Shown in pieces: positions 11,506-21,404 of a DNA stretch of 64,000 bases. The first letter of the stretch is position 1; the number at the start of each line of letters is the position of its first letter. Position numbers and translations under genes: made by a program. This stretch comes from Parafenestella ontariensis. Its lineage: Eukaryota > Ascomycota > Dothideomycetes > Pleosporales > Cucurbitariaceae. The stretch is taken from positions 124,001 through 188,000 of the forward strand of contig JAKGDA010000030.1 in the NCBI GenBank assembly GCA_021596325.1. The letters run 5' to 3'. The notes beneath the pieces were generated by a model, which made no database searches, had not been told where the DNA came from, and saw nothing but the letters and a program-made list of their open reading frames with translations.

Positions 11506-14258
11506 GGTCGCGTTGTGGTAGGAGGGGCCTGTAGATTGTAGGAGCGTCGCAGGGTCTTGTAGGAAGTCCGCTACACTAAGTGTCGAAGGATGTGCTGAGC
11601 CAGGGCAGATCAGAGGCTGGTGCAACACGGGCGTCGGAGCAAACTGCCAGGCGGGGAGAAGCAGTGCAATGCGGCTCAGGCGCGCGCAGCAGCAGCAAGT
11701 TCAGGGCGGCACAGGGAGCACTGCGGCGAGATGGATATTAGGAAGTGGAAGGACGGGTAGTAGGAGTAGGAGGAGTAGTATGTACGGTGTGATATGGCAG
11801 AGCGCAGCAAGCAGGTCGTGCCTTCCGGGCGCGGGTGCGGAGGGGATAAAAATGGCAAGCACGGACGCGCTGGAGCGGTAGAGCAGTGCAGGAGCGATGG
11901 ATGTGTTTGCACAGGGCGGCCAGGGTGCGTGGAGGGAGCGATACAGCGGCTGGCATGCGTCTTCCCAGCAGACGCCAGACCGGGGCCGGCGACATGGGCC
12001 GCCTCTCTATGGTGCCTGTTCCGCTAGACTTCGTGGCGTAGGTAGTGCGAGTTGGGGGCACTGGGGCCAGCCCGGGGCGAGCAGATAGATGGAGCTCGCT
12101 GCGGCCGCGAGCTGCAGCAGACGGGCGCCACGGGCCAACTATTGTTTCGAATCCGCGGCCTGCCATCCATCGTGCCCTGCCCTCTTCATCCACGGTTCTG
12201 CGTGCCCTTCAGAACCTTCAGCGCTGGTGCGAAACCGCCGATGCCGTAGTCTTGCAGCAGTCTTGCAGCGGCCGCACGTCAGCACCACTCAGCGCCCGTT
12301 CGATGCGCCCTTCTCGAATCTGACCAACACCGCGCCCAACGCCGCGCCCATTCGCTCTCAGCTGCGTGTAACGCGACCGATGACTGGCCACTCCGCGTGC
12401 ATGCAGCGCGTTGCACCTCCATTGCCAATACTTGCCGCCCGCCAATGGCAGCCCGCCCGCTGATGCCTGGCCAGCAGCGACTAAACGAGCGACCCAGTGT
12501 TTCACCCCGGCGCATCACAGGTTTGATCTCGCTCAAACGGGAGCAATCGATGCGCCCCTCGAAACACCACTACCCTCTGGCGGCGGGGAATAATTGGACA
12601 GGGTCGTCGTTCATGGGCTTGCGTTTCAGCGCGCTCCGTCAAGGCGCACTCGCGACCCAGCTAACAAGACGATCCAAACTTCGTTTCTCTCTCGCAACTC
12701 TCCGCGAAGGCATCCTTTGTAAGGGCGCAGCGGTGCCAGGGCAACACCACCACCACCACCACCGCCGCCGCCGCCGCCAGGGCTGCCTCGTTCTCTTGCC
12801 TAGGTGCCGTTCACATGCATTGAGTTGCTTGATATTCATCCACACGTGGTTGGCAACGGGCGCCTGGTCATGGGTAGAATAGCCTTTGGTAGCGCTTCGG
12901 AGCCCCAACGCTATCGCGTTTCCAGACATGCACTCTGACCGCTTTGGGTATCTCTTCGACCTGAGCAGACTGCCATCCATGCATCCGAGTAAGGATAGAT
13001 CGGCACGGCGTGAAATAGAGTGGCATGCCAGCCTACACCTGCTTCCTTCTGCACTTGAGTCAACCCTATCCACATAAAGGACCGCACCCGCAGTCTCTTT
13101 ACCCTGAAACGAAGACCATCTCCGTCGCCCCAAACAACGACTATACTGACCGCTCTTATTCACATGCACGAACGGATGCCACCGATTCACCCTGTCATTT
13201 GTCCTGCCGTTCGGAACGCCCATTGCAGTTGAGGATCTTCCGTCCCCATTCTGGACCCGTCGATTCTTCTGGACCCTGGAGAACCATATCACCAGTATTA
13301 TACCTCGGGTAGCGAGTCTCCGCTGCATTTCTCTGCACTTCATTTTCTCATTTCCCTCAAGATACGATCGTTCGTTTCTGCTTCTGCGCACCACGGAACT
13401 CCGTAGCATGCCATGTTCGAAACATGAGGTGAGCTTAGGGTGTGATTACTATCATCACAGGACCGGCTATTTCGCCATCACATCCAGGCACATTATCTCA
13501 GACCCTCATCTCCTCGCGAAACGAGCAAATACTCGTCGTCAAAGCAAAGTCGTTTTGTTTCTTATCATCCATCTTATACCGTCGCTTCTGCTCGTCTAGA
13601 AGTTTCATACCGATAAGTTTTACACGATTCGGCATTCATCCAGAGTCCTAGTCATTAGGTCGATCAGGTACGCTTGTCTGGCATAGATGTGGATAATTAC
13701 AAAAGCCGGAAGCGGTAAACACACCTATCTCGCCTCTTCAATATGGAACATGTGGGGTCTTAACATTCGACTTGCATCCAACCGAGCGACCGGGACAGGG
13801 CCAAGCTGGAACTAATGTCCGAAGCAGAAAGTGATCTACCGGCGTTCTATTTTGAGCGGTTTTGTATTGCTTTTATCGATGGCGCACCTTTAGCATGGGT
13901 GTCAGGACCTTGATGTTGGGAAAGAGCAATTACGAGATTCTTCTGAGTGAGGTCTCATGTTGAGCCTCTTGGCACACTGTGGGGAGGTATGTTGTTGAGT
14001 CACGAGGTAGCTTCGGGATGTGGAACTCTTAAGACGAGGCTACGCGACCATGGTAGAGTATGTCGAACCCTCGCTAGGCGATTTCCTTATCTACATGATG
14101 CTGCTAATATGTGAAAGGCTATCTCAACGTCATCTAAGAATCTCCCCACACGTCTATCCATGGCGACACAGATAAACTTTATATCATCGCCCAGTCAAGA
14201 CTATCGAGGTACTTATCGACCGCCTCAAGTTTCTGCTCATCCCGCGGTACTGCATCGC
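11506..14258. other. Long GC-rich non-coding tract upstream of the disordered-protein gene
   Basis: The first 1.5 kb is GC-rich with many overlapping open frames on both strands, which is expected from GC bias. None has family character. The rest, to 14258, is closer to average composition and has no frame I can support. The tract is 5' of a minus-strand gene, so long 5' UTR, uORFs and promoter are the likely content. A short coding-like frame at about 14185-14258 (minus) contains AVPRDEQKLEAVDKYLDSLD and ends at a TAA. It may belong to the decayed gene next to it. Confidence 0.4.
12747..12779 (+). repeat. CAC/CGC trinucleotide microsatellite
   Basis: A run of CAC triplets passes directly into CGC triplets in otherwise non-coding GC-rich DNA. 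In one frame it would read as His then Arg codons, but the surrounding frame is not a believable gene. Confidence 0.8.
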
Positions 14259-14618
14259 CTACGCATAATAGCCCTGACTATACATCTCCAGATATGATTT
14301 TTCGTGCGACCACGCTGACTGCAGTGCAACACCACTAGGTTCCGACTCGTCCCACGTTCTCCATTCACGTTTAAGCAGCCGTTTCAAGCCGCGCGCAGTC
14401 ACTGTCAGCTTGTCTTCTGTCGCACCAATATTGATCTTCTCCCGCAGTCACACAACCATTCAAAACGACATGCGCTGAGATGAATCCGGTTCCAACGGCA
14501 TATGCATGGCCATAACGGGTGTAGTTCAGACTCGTTTTGGTTGATCTTGGTATGCAATTAGCAACTCGTTGACTATGGCATACCTCTTCAGGTGATCCTC
14601 TGGAGGAAGTACCTTCAT
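14259..14618 (-). pseudogene. Decayed gene fragment with three internal TGA codons
   Basis: Read leftward from the ATG at 14618, one frame stays protein-like to a TAG at 14261-14259, apart from TGA codons at 14528, 14462 and 14450. It opens with MKVLPPEDHLKRYAIVNELL and closes with TARGLKRLLKREWRTWDES then LQSAWSHEKSYLEMYSQG. Protein character is kept on both sides of the stops in the same frame. That suggests point mutations rather than introns or frameshifts. Another TGA lies just upstream in the same frame. I do not recognise the family. An alternative is a spliced gene with an intron over 14450-14590, but I found no splice pair that removes all three stops in frame. Confidence 0.4.
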
Positions 14619-15962
14619 GGGCTTTGTGCACGACCTCAGAACTATTCAATCGACTTTCTCTCACTCACTCATTCGCGCTCTTCCCATCCTGTACTAGATC
14701 TCCCCAAACACAAACAAGCCGTCATCGGGCTACCACGTCCCCAGCCACAGCATCGGAGATTTTTCTCAAAACGGCTCCTAGTCGTGCAACGGTGACGCTG
14801 ACAGTGCATCGCACCAAGACGCGCAGTCCAAGTGGACATGTCTTGTAGGCAGCATGTGCACGACAGTTCGCTTGCATGATCGCCTGTTATTTGCGAGGCC
14901 GCTCGACTCGAGTCTGACGACCTTGGGAGCGGAGTGGGCACGAACGGTGTGTTATGTTTCGGGAGCTGTGAAACGGGCATGAAGGGCGACAGAAGAGTTT
15001 TGGATTGGATTGGGGGACGCTAGATAATGGAGGAGCATGTGTAGAATAGGGGTTTGGGGAGGATTAGGAAGTTCAGTACGTAGAAGAACGATGATTCAAA
15101 GATGGCTGCGACGTCGCAGTGCTGTCACTCATCTTCATCTCATCGACTTGGTCATATCCTATCTGGTAAGAACTACACACATACGCACATACTTCTTCCA
15201 CTTCTTCCACTTCTTCCACTTGACTTCATTTGCCCCATTCATTATGTCATCCCTCTCATCCCCTCACCGATGCCCCTCGAAACAGCAAAACGCCTTCTGG
15301 ACCCATAGCAAAAAAATCTCTTCTCCAGAACCAAAAACCCCATCCAAAAATACACCCTTGCACATCTATCTTTCCTACTCGCCCATACCGCCGCGGAGAA
15401 ATACCTGTTCATGTTCAAGTTCGCATGCTGTGCGTCTTTCTAGCCTGATCCCCTTGTACTTTGCTGCTACTGTGCTGCGCAACGTTACACAGTTTACAGT
15501 CACAGTCACAGTTCGCGGTGTCACAGAATCATGCTCGCGCAGCGTTTTGTGACACACGACTAAGTGACTAACAGATTGACTTATTAGATTGCGGAACGTG
15601 CTTGGGCGAGGAGAATATTAGTGGAAAAGGGGGGAGGGTGTGTTGCGGTTGCTGTATATGCATGGCATATGTGTGTGACATAGGCTAGAAGTTAGAGATT
15701 AGGGATCAGTAAAGGGAGTTTAGATGGTAGATGAGTGTTGATAAGATAAAAATAATGATACATATTTAAAACTATTAGGACACAAGCTGAGAAACTACCA
15801 AGATAAAAAGATATGAACCCTTTTGTTGTGCGAAGTAAATACCCCTCAGCTCAGAACCAGAAACGCCATCGCAAGTTAAATCGGCCCATAACGCGCGATA
15901 TCCATATGCAAATTTAAACCGAATATGTGAAGTGTCTTGTCATCCACATGGAATTTCAAGCC
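14619..15962. other. Intergenic region before the BTB gene's 3' end
   Basis: No supportable gene is present. It holds a short 9-nt tandem repeat near 15191, TCACAG-rich repeats near 15495-15520, and an AT-rich stretch at 15700-15900 that is probably the 3' UTR of the BTB gene. Confidence 0.35.
15191..15221 (+). repeat. Short tandem repeat, ACTTCTTCC unit
   Basis: Three perfect copies of the 9-nt unit plus a partial fourth lie head to tail in non-coding DNA. Confidence 0.75.
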
Positions 15963-16992
15963 TTACGCGCGAAGCGTGCCGTAGTCGTTGTTCGCCAGCC
16001 CGTTCGGCACCTCCTGCAGACTGAACTTCTTAAAGTCCTTGGCGAGATCGTTGGTCTTCTTCTTCGCGCCATCGGAGCTCTTTGCGTCCTTTGCCTTGTT
16101 GAGAGACTCTGGGCGCTTGGACTCGGTGGTAGGTGACTCGACGACCGTGTCCTCGGAGTCGTCAGCATCGGCACCCTCGCCCTCTGTACCGTGCTCGATC
16201 TCCTGCTCCGCCTCCTGGTCCAACTTCTCTGTCTCCTGCTCAACGTCGACGAGCTCCTCTCCTTCGCTTGGGTCCTCTCGCGCATCGGGGACAACCTCCT
16301 CCTCGAGTCGCCAGTCTTGGATGGCTCGGATGATGTCGACGGCGAGTTGCCCGTTCTTGCGCAGAGCCTTGTCCCAGTGCGCGGGGATGCCCTTCTCGAG
16401 CACCATGAGGCGCGCGACGGAGTGAACGAGCATGTGGCGCATGGGCGAGCCTTCTTCGGTGTTGGCGTAGATGTATTGCACGCGGCGAAGGCCCGGGTAG
16501 CTGTCGCTGTACTTGTACCATTCGCGCACGACTTGTAAGACGTCTGCGATCAGGGATGGAATCTCGAACTTTTCGGCCATGAGGTAGAGGTCGAAGCAGA
16601 CTCCCAAATCAGACTCCTCGCGCGGTACGGGCAGAGAGGAGCTGTAGAGCCAGCCAACAAAGGTCTTGAATGGCGCATCTTCCTCGTCTGGTAGGCCGAA
16701 GGATTGTGTCTTGCTGTGCGAAGAGGTCTTGGAGTAGAAGATTTTGCGGAAGAAGGGCGAGTGGTAGCAGAGGAGTTTCTCATGGAGAATCCAGTGTGTG
16801 TTCTCGGTGCCGACGTAGATGTCGACCATGGATCGGGAGAGGAGCCTGGAGACAAAGTGTTAGTACTCTGTCGATGAAATTGTGATGGGCGCATCGCCAT
16901 GAAGTTGCGATCAGGATCCAAGTATCCTAATCGCGTTGCAATTTTAGATGAACATACTCATTGAGCGGCTTCTCCTGTGTAGAGCCCGACAT
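15963..16992 (-). CDS. BTB/POZ-domain protein
   Basis: Exons 16992-16958 and 16845-15963 give 305 residues. The intron has GTATGT, an ACTAAC branch site and CAG, and it splits a Glu codon (MSGSTQEKPLNE to LLSRSMVDIYVG). Residues about 15-110 form a BTB fold: VDIYVG, WILHEKLLCYHSPFFRKIF, FKTFVGWLYSSSLP and YLMAEKFEIPSLIADVLQ. A helical region follows, then a very acidic segment (about 205-255) and a Lys/Ser-rich tail. BTB proteins of this fungal type dimerise and can act as cullin-3 adaptors, but no partner domain (Kelch, MATH, zinc finger) is present. The target is unknown. Confidence 0.85.
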
Positions 16993-17677
16993 TATGACGT
17001 TGGTGCGGTGATGGAATGGAATGTGAACCGTTGCGACTATTGCGAACAAGGACTAGGCGATGAAGATTCCCGAGAACCAAACTTTCAACGGTATAAAACG
17101 GTCGGCGATCAACAATAAACGTCAAACGGCTTCAGATGATCGAAATCGGGCTGAGAGCAAGATGCGAAAGAACAGATGTGGCAGTGCCAACTCTTAAGCA
17201 CCAGGCAGGAGGCTGGGACCGAGTCGGTCGTGAATGACGTAGACATTGTCGAAGTGGACATGTGCAGCGGCACGTTTCCTTGGTGGATACCCCTGTCCCG
17301 TCGCACACCCCCGCTTAGTTCGCGCGCCACCAAGGATGACGGCGATCGGACGGCCAATGTGCATGCGGATTGTGCATAGGAGGATGCGATTTGGCGCGTT
17401 TTGGTCATTTCGGGAGCCCAACGATGATGAGGTTGTGCTGAAAGGGGCAATGTGGGCTCTTAGGCCAAGCCTAGAATTGCGGAAGTTGGATGCGAAAGTT
17501 GGACAGACCCTGCATCGTGACATGGGAAAATTGACACATGGAAGGACTTGGTGCATGAATTGGTATACATTTTGGAAAACTCGCTGACTGGCCTTTCTGG
17601 CCTTCTCCAATGGGTATCTGCGCTGCGATGGCTCTATATCTCACAAAGATTGGAAGAGATTCTGTACTTTCTCAAAA
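16993..17677. other. Intergenic region, BTB promoter and RRP36 3' flank
   Basis: This contains the promoter of the minus-strand BTB gene and the downstream flank of RRP36. No further gene is supported. Confidence 0.4.
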
Positions 17678-18842
17678 TCATGCAGTACGCCGCTCGTCGG
17701 GCATGTTCCTCCGTTCCTTTGCAGTGACCTTCTTGCGACGGCGTTCTATGACCTTGTCGCGCTGCTTGGACTTCATATTTTGGAAGCGATCGACGAGTGC
17801 GATCTTCTTTTGCTCAGCTAGAAGGTGAAGTTAGCGCATTGGGGTCCGAAACACGCTGCAAGGCGCCAGATATCACGTAGATACGTACACTTCTTCAAGT
17901 AGAAAGGCTGCTTGCCCTCCTTGATCAGCTCCTTCTCCTTCTTCTTGTGCTCGCGCACCACGTTCTGTTGTTCCTCTTTCCGTTTTCGAGTTTGTTCCTG
18001 GGACTCCATTGAAAGCAGCTTCTTCTTTAGCCTCTCTTTCTCGTTCTCATTCTTGGTCTTCCTGATGGTCGCTCGCAGTTCCGAAATCTCCGACGCTCGG
18101 TAGTCGTTCAAGAAGGAATAGCGGTTGGCGACCGTATTCTCATCAGGTCGGGGCCCAGAGACATTGTCGAAGCGTGGATCTCGGAACACTGGTTTCTTGA
18201 CATCCACAACTTTGCGTTTGCGCGAGACCATTCGCTTGCTCGACTGCACGGCGGGTGCATGCTTGCTCGATCGCGCATTGGGAGGTCCGTCGGAGTCGGA
18301 GTCGTCGCTGCCACCCTCTTGCTCTTCGTCCTCGCTGTCTTCGTTCTGTACGACCTTGTTCTTTGCTGAGGCCTTTGCCTTCTTGCCAGGCTGCGCTCCA
18401 TTTGCGAGCTTCTCGGCCTTGATCTGCCTCAGTCTTTCTCTCAAGGCCTCCAGCTTGTGCTCTTGCGACTTGGATGTCTCATCGCCGCGCTTTCGCTTTC
18501 GGTTCGCTGATTGCTCTTTCGAGAGTGCGTCTTGGGCTTTAGCCAAAGCTCCGAATGAAACCTTGCTCATTTGTGCCTGCACCTGGTCGTCGTCGGATGC
18601 ATCTGACTTCTCCATGTCAGCAAAATCAACCTGTCAATTGTGATGCTCGTCGCAAAGCGCACCATTTCTCCATCTTCGAAGCCTGCATCTGCCTCATCTT
18701 CTGAGCTAATGACGTCTCCACCTTCACCAGTCTCGATTAAAGAGGCAGAAGAAGACCGGTCCGTGACTTCGTAGTATTCTTCGCCATCTGAGCTTTCTTC
18801 CACAGCGCGCAGCTTGCGATCAAGCTTGGTGGATAACGGCAT
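17678..18842 (-). CDS. RRP36: rRNA biogenesis protein RRP36
   Basis: Exons 18842-18663, 18609-17889 and 17817-17678 give 346 residues. RRP36 acts in the nucleolus in early cleavage of 35S pre-rRNA within the 90S/SSU processome. The N-terminal half is acidic and Lys-rich. The diagnostic C-terminal half carries KPVFRDPRFDNVSG, RYSFLNDYRASEI and KQPFYLKK. After the last intron it continues SEQKKIALVDRFQNMK and IERRRKKVTAKERRNMP. The last intron (GTACGT, GCTAAC, TAG; 71 nt) is clear. The first is ambiguous: a 53-nt version ends in GAG, while a 32-nt version ends in CAG and would add seven residues. Upstream in-frame extension uses only non-ATG codons, so the ATG at 18842 is preferred. It shares a 349-bp divergent promoter with the FCP1-like gene. 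Confidence 0.92.
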
Positions 18843-19191
18843 TACAGAGTTGCCGTCGAGGTTGGACGGTGTGTGTAAACTGCAGCTTCTGTAGGCTGAA
18901 TCACTGAACGCGGGGCTATGCAACTCGTGGACTCGATATCGGCATTTGCAGCTTTATGTACATTATACTTTAGTTGGTGACGCTCTGGAACTTTTCTGGG
19001 ACCCCACATGTCGCGGCGCTAGATTTTGCCGACGACGCTGACATAACCCCAAGGCAACTGCGCCTATTTTCTCCATCTATCATCGCTGCCCGGAAGGTTA
19101 ATGCTACGGTGCTCTCCTCTTCACTTCACCGGTAACTTCACGCCCAAGAAATCCATCCTCACCGGGCGCATACCGCTTTCCCACGTGCTCC
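18843..19191. promoter_or_regulatory. Divergent promoter between RRP36 and the FCP1-like gene
   Basis: The two start codons (18842 minus, 19192 plus) face away from each other across 349 bp, so both promoters lie here. I see no clear TATA box. Confidence 0.4.
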
Positions 19192-20901
19192 ATGGCTGCA
19201 GTCGCGTCAGCTCGGTACAGCATCCCCCACGACACTCCCACTTCTTCCACTAACCTTGACAAGACCACCGCCGGTCGTCGAGACAGCACCTCGCCCGAGA
19301 AGACTTTCCAAGAAGCCCCAGCCGCCGATATGAACAATAATCTGAATGCCCAGGCGCTGCCATTCAGGCCTGGTGGATATGGTAACGGTCCTCGCGAACA
19401 GAGCTACAACGGCTTCGACAACCAGCTGCCACCGCCGCCGCCATTCCCCTTCCCACCTCCGCCTCCGCCTCCACCAGGGCCAGGAAATGCGCCATGGAAC
19501 GCGAATCATCCGCCGCCACCGCAGTTTTACAACAACAATCCGCAGGCGTATAATGGCTATGCGCCACAAGCACAAGCGCAGGCCTATTACAATCAGTGGG
19601 GACAGCCCCCCTATGGCTTTCCTGGACCCCAACCAGGCTTTCAGCCATACGGCCAGCAGCCATTCAGGCCTCAAAATTCACATTACGGCGCACCACCAGC
19701 GTTTGGGCAGCAAGGCCAGCGAAACTACTCGAATCAGGCATACTACCACTCCGCTATGCAGGCCCAAGCGAGACTTCCTTATGGCGCAACGAACGAGGAT
19801 CTACAGTATGCTTTCGATGCCCTACTCAAGGGTTTGAAGTCCAAGAACCGTCACACTGACACTCTCCACAGAGCCTCTACTCCCCCGCTCAGAAGAATCA
19901 AGTCTGGGGCTGCTGCCGACGGCCAGGTCAAGCAGAAAGAGTATGGCTCCCTTCACCGCATTGCTCTACACGATGCTGTGGGTTCGAGGATTAACAAGTT
20001 ATACAGTACTTCCAAAGCACCCAACGCGCCGACACCATCGTCGAAAAAGGGACGATATGGTGAGGAGAAGATCATGCTCCCCGCACCGCAGCCCACGCCA
20101 GAGTACCTTGCTCAGGCTGCTGAAGAGCCATCCGTCATTGAGCCCCCTGCCCATATATTGGTCATTCTCGATCTCAACGGCACGGTCCTGTTTCGGCCCA
20201 ACAGGAATGCGAAGACCATGATCGAGCGCCCATTCCTCAAGCCGTTCCTTCGCTACTTGTTCGAAAACTTCTCAGTCATGGTATGGTCCAGCGCCAAGCC
20301 CGACAATGTCAAGTCACTCGTGACGCAATCTTTGGACAAGGATCTCCAATCGAAGCTCGTAGCTCGGTGGGCCCGCGACTCCTTCGGTTTGTCGCCTACC
20401 AACTATAACCAGAACGTGCAAGTGTACAAGAACCTCAAGTTAGTATGGAGTAGGGATGTGATTCAGCAACACCATCCAGAGTACGCCGCGGGCAAGCGCT
20501 TCGGTCAGCACAACACTGTTCTCATCGACGATTCTGCCATCAAGGCTAGTGCTCAGCCGCATAATCTTCTCGAGATCCCGGAGTTTTCAGCTACGCCAGA
20601 GCAGATGGCGGGCGACGCGCTGCGCGAAGTTGCTGGTTACTTGGAGGTGCTACGACAGCAGGCGGATGTCTCTAGGTTCATCAGAAAGGAGCCGTTCAAG
20701 GATGACGGTCAATGGAGCTTTCAGTGGCCAGACGACGCTGCTGGCGGCGGTGAGATGAAGACTAAGGTCACGACGAGGCCAAAGAAGCAGAAAAGGAAGG
20801 TAAATGGCGAGAAGGCCGACACCTCCACCGCGCCCCTATCCGAAACGATCGACTCGCTGTCCACCATTTCGTTGGAGGCTTCGGTGCAAAAGGACTGGTA
20901 G
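19192..20901 (+). CDS. FCP1/NIF-homology (HAD-fold) protein with variant active site
   Basis: A single exon encodes 569 residues. Residues about 50-190 are Pro, Gln, Tyr, Asn and Gly-rich, including long proline runs. The FCP1 homology domain spans about 320-490. It has motif I ILDLNGTVL (Asp327, Asn329), motif II MVWSSAKPDN, and an acidic motif HNTVLIDDSA. A basic tail, PKKQKRKVNG, may be a nuclear localisation signal. Canonical SCP/FCP phosphatases have DxDGT and dephosphorylate, for example, the RNA polymerase II CTD. Here the second Asp, the usual general acid/base, is Asn. Activity may be reduced or altered. The proline-rich N-terminus suggests RNA- or polymerase-associated assemblies, but that is inference. 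Confidence 0.85.
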   Translation: MAAVASARYSIPHDTPTSSTNLDKTTAGRRDSTSPEKTFQEAPAADMNNNLNAQALPFRPGGYGNGPREQSYNGFDNQLPPPPPFPFPPPPPPPPGPGNAPWNANHPPPPQFYNNNPQAYNGYAPQAQAQAYYNQWGQPPYGFPGPQPGFQPYGQQPFRPQNSHYGAPPAFGQQGQRNYSNQAYYHSAMQAQARLPYGATNEDLQYAFDALLKGLKSKNRHTDTLHRASTPPLRRIKSGAAADGQVKQKEYGSLHRIALHDAVGSRINKLYSTSKAPNAPTPSSKKGRYGEEKIMLPAPQPTPEYLAQAAEEPSVIEPPAHILVILDLNGTVLFRPNRNAKTMIERPFLKPFLRYLFENFSVMVWSSAKPDNVKSLVTQSLDKDLQSKLVARWARDSFGLSPTNYNQNVQVYKNLKLVWSRDVIQQHHPEYAAGKRFGQHNTVLIDDSAIKASAQPHNLLEIPEFSATPEQMAGDALREVAGYLEVLRQQADVSRFIRKEPFKDDGQWSFQWPDDAAGGGEMKTKVTTRPKKQKRKVNGEKADTSTAPLSETIDSLSTISLEASVQKDW

Positions 20902-21404
20902 ATGCTATAATGCTAGCAGAAGTCGGTAGCCAACGCTCTTATCATGCATCCGGTGGGTGGAGCATTGGAGCCTGAAAATACGAGTGCATGAGATGCATGG
21001 TAATGGGTGAAGCTGTTTCTAGATGTTCATACGGCTATTAGATGCCTTTTTCCTTTCGATACCAAAGGATATCTTAAGCAGTGTACCATGCACGGCGATG
21101 CTTAATCCAGAATTCCAGTCAGCAGTTTTCAATTTCATTTGATATTTTCAAGGCCTGTTTGGTGATCGTGTCTAAGATCATTGCTGCATAGCTCTGCTCC
21201 CACAATTGATACAACCATTACCCAGCCTTTAGCGGATTTGGCGGAATACGGGACATGATTCGAATGTTACGGTAAGCGAAAAGCCCCGGCGGACTCTGAT
21301 CCGATACATCAGGATGGACCACCGACTGCATCATCATTCTCTTCTGCTCATCCAATACCCTTATCACCTCCGTCATCCGTCTCTCTGAACTGTTTGGATA
21401 GCGC
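20902..21404. other. Convergent intergenic region
   Basis: The FCP1-like gene and the first F-box/LRR gene end toward each other here. The sequence is moderately AT-rich and should hold both 3' UTRs. Nothing else is seen. Confidence 0.4.

Noticed and set aside
11506..11628. Upstream extension of the disordered-protein frame
   Set aside because: It begins at GTG, not ATG. The first ATG at 11505 is the better start. The same reasoning removed TTG/GTG extensions for RRP36, F-box paralogue 2 and the Abp2-like gene.
12639..13409. 256-codon minus-strand frame, and the overlapping plus-strand frame with a His-run followed by an Arg-run
   Set aside because: The composition is random-looking. The His/Arg run is only the CAC/CGC microsatellite, and no domain or splice structure is visible. 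I did not treat the run as an engineered tag.
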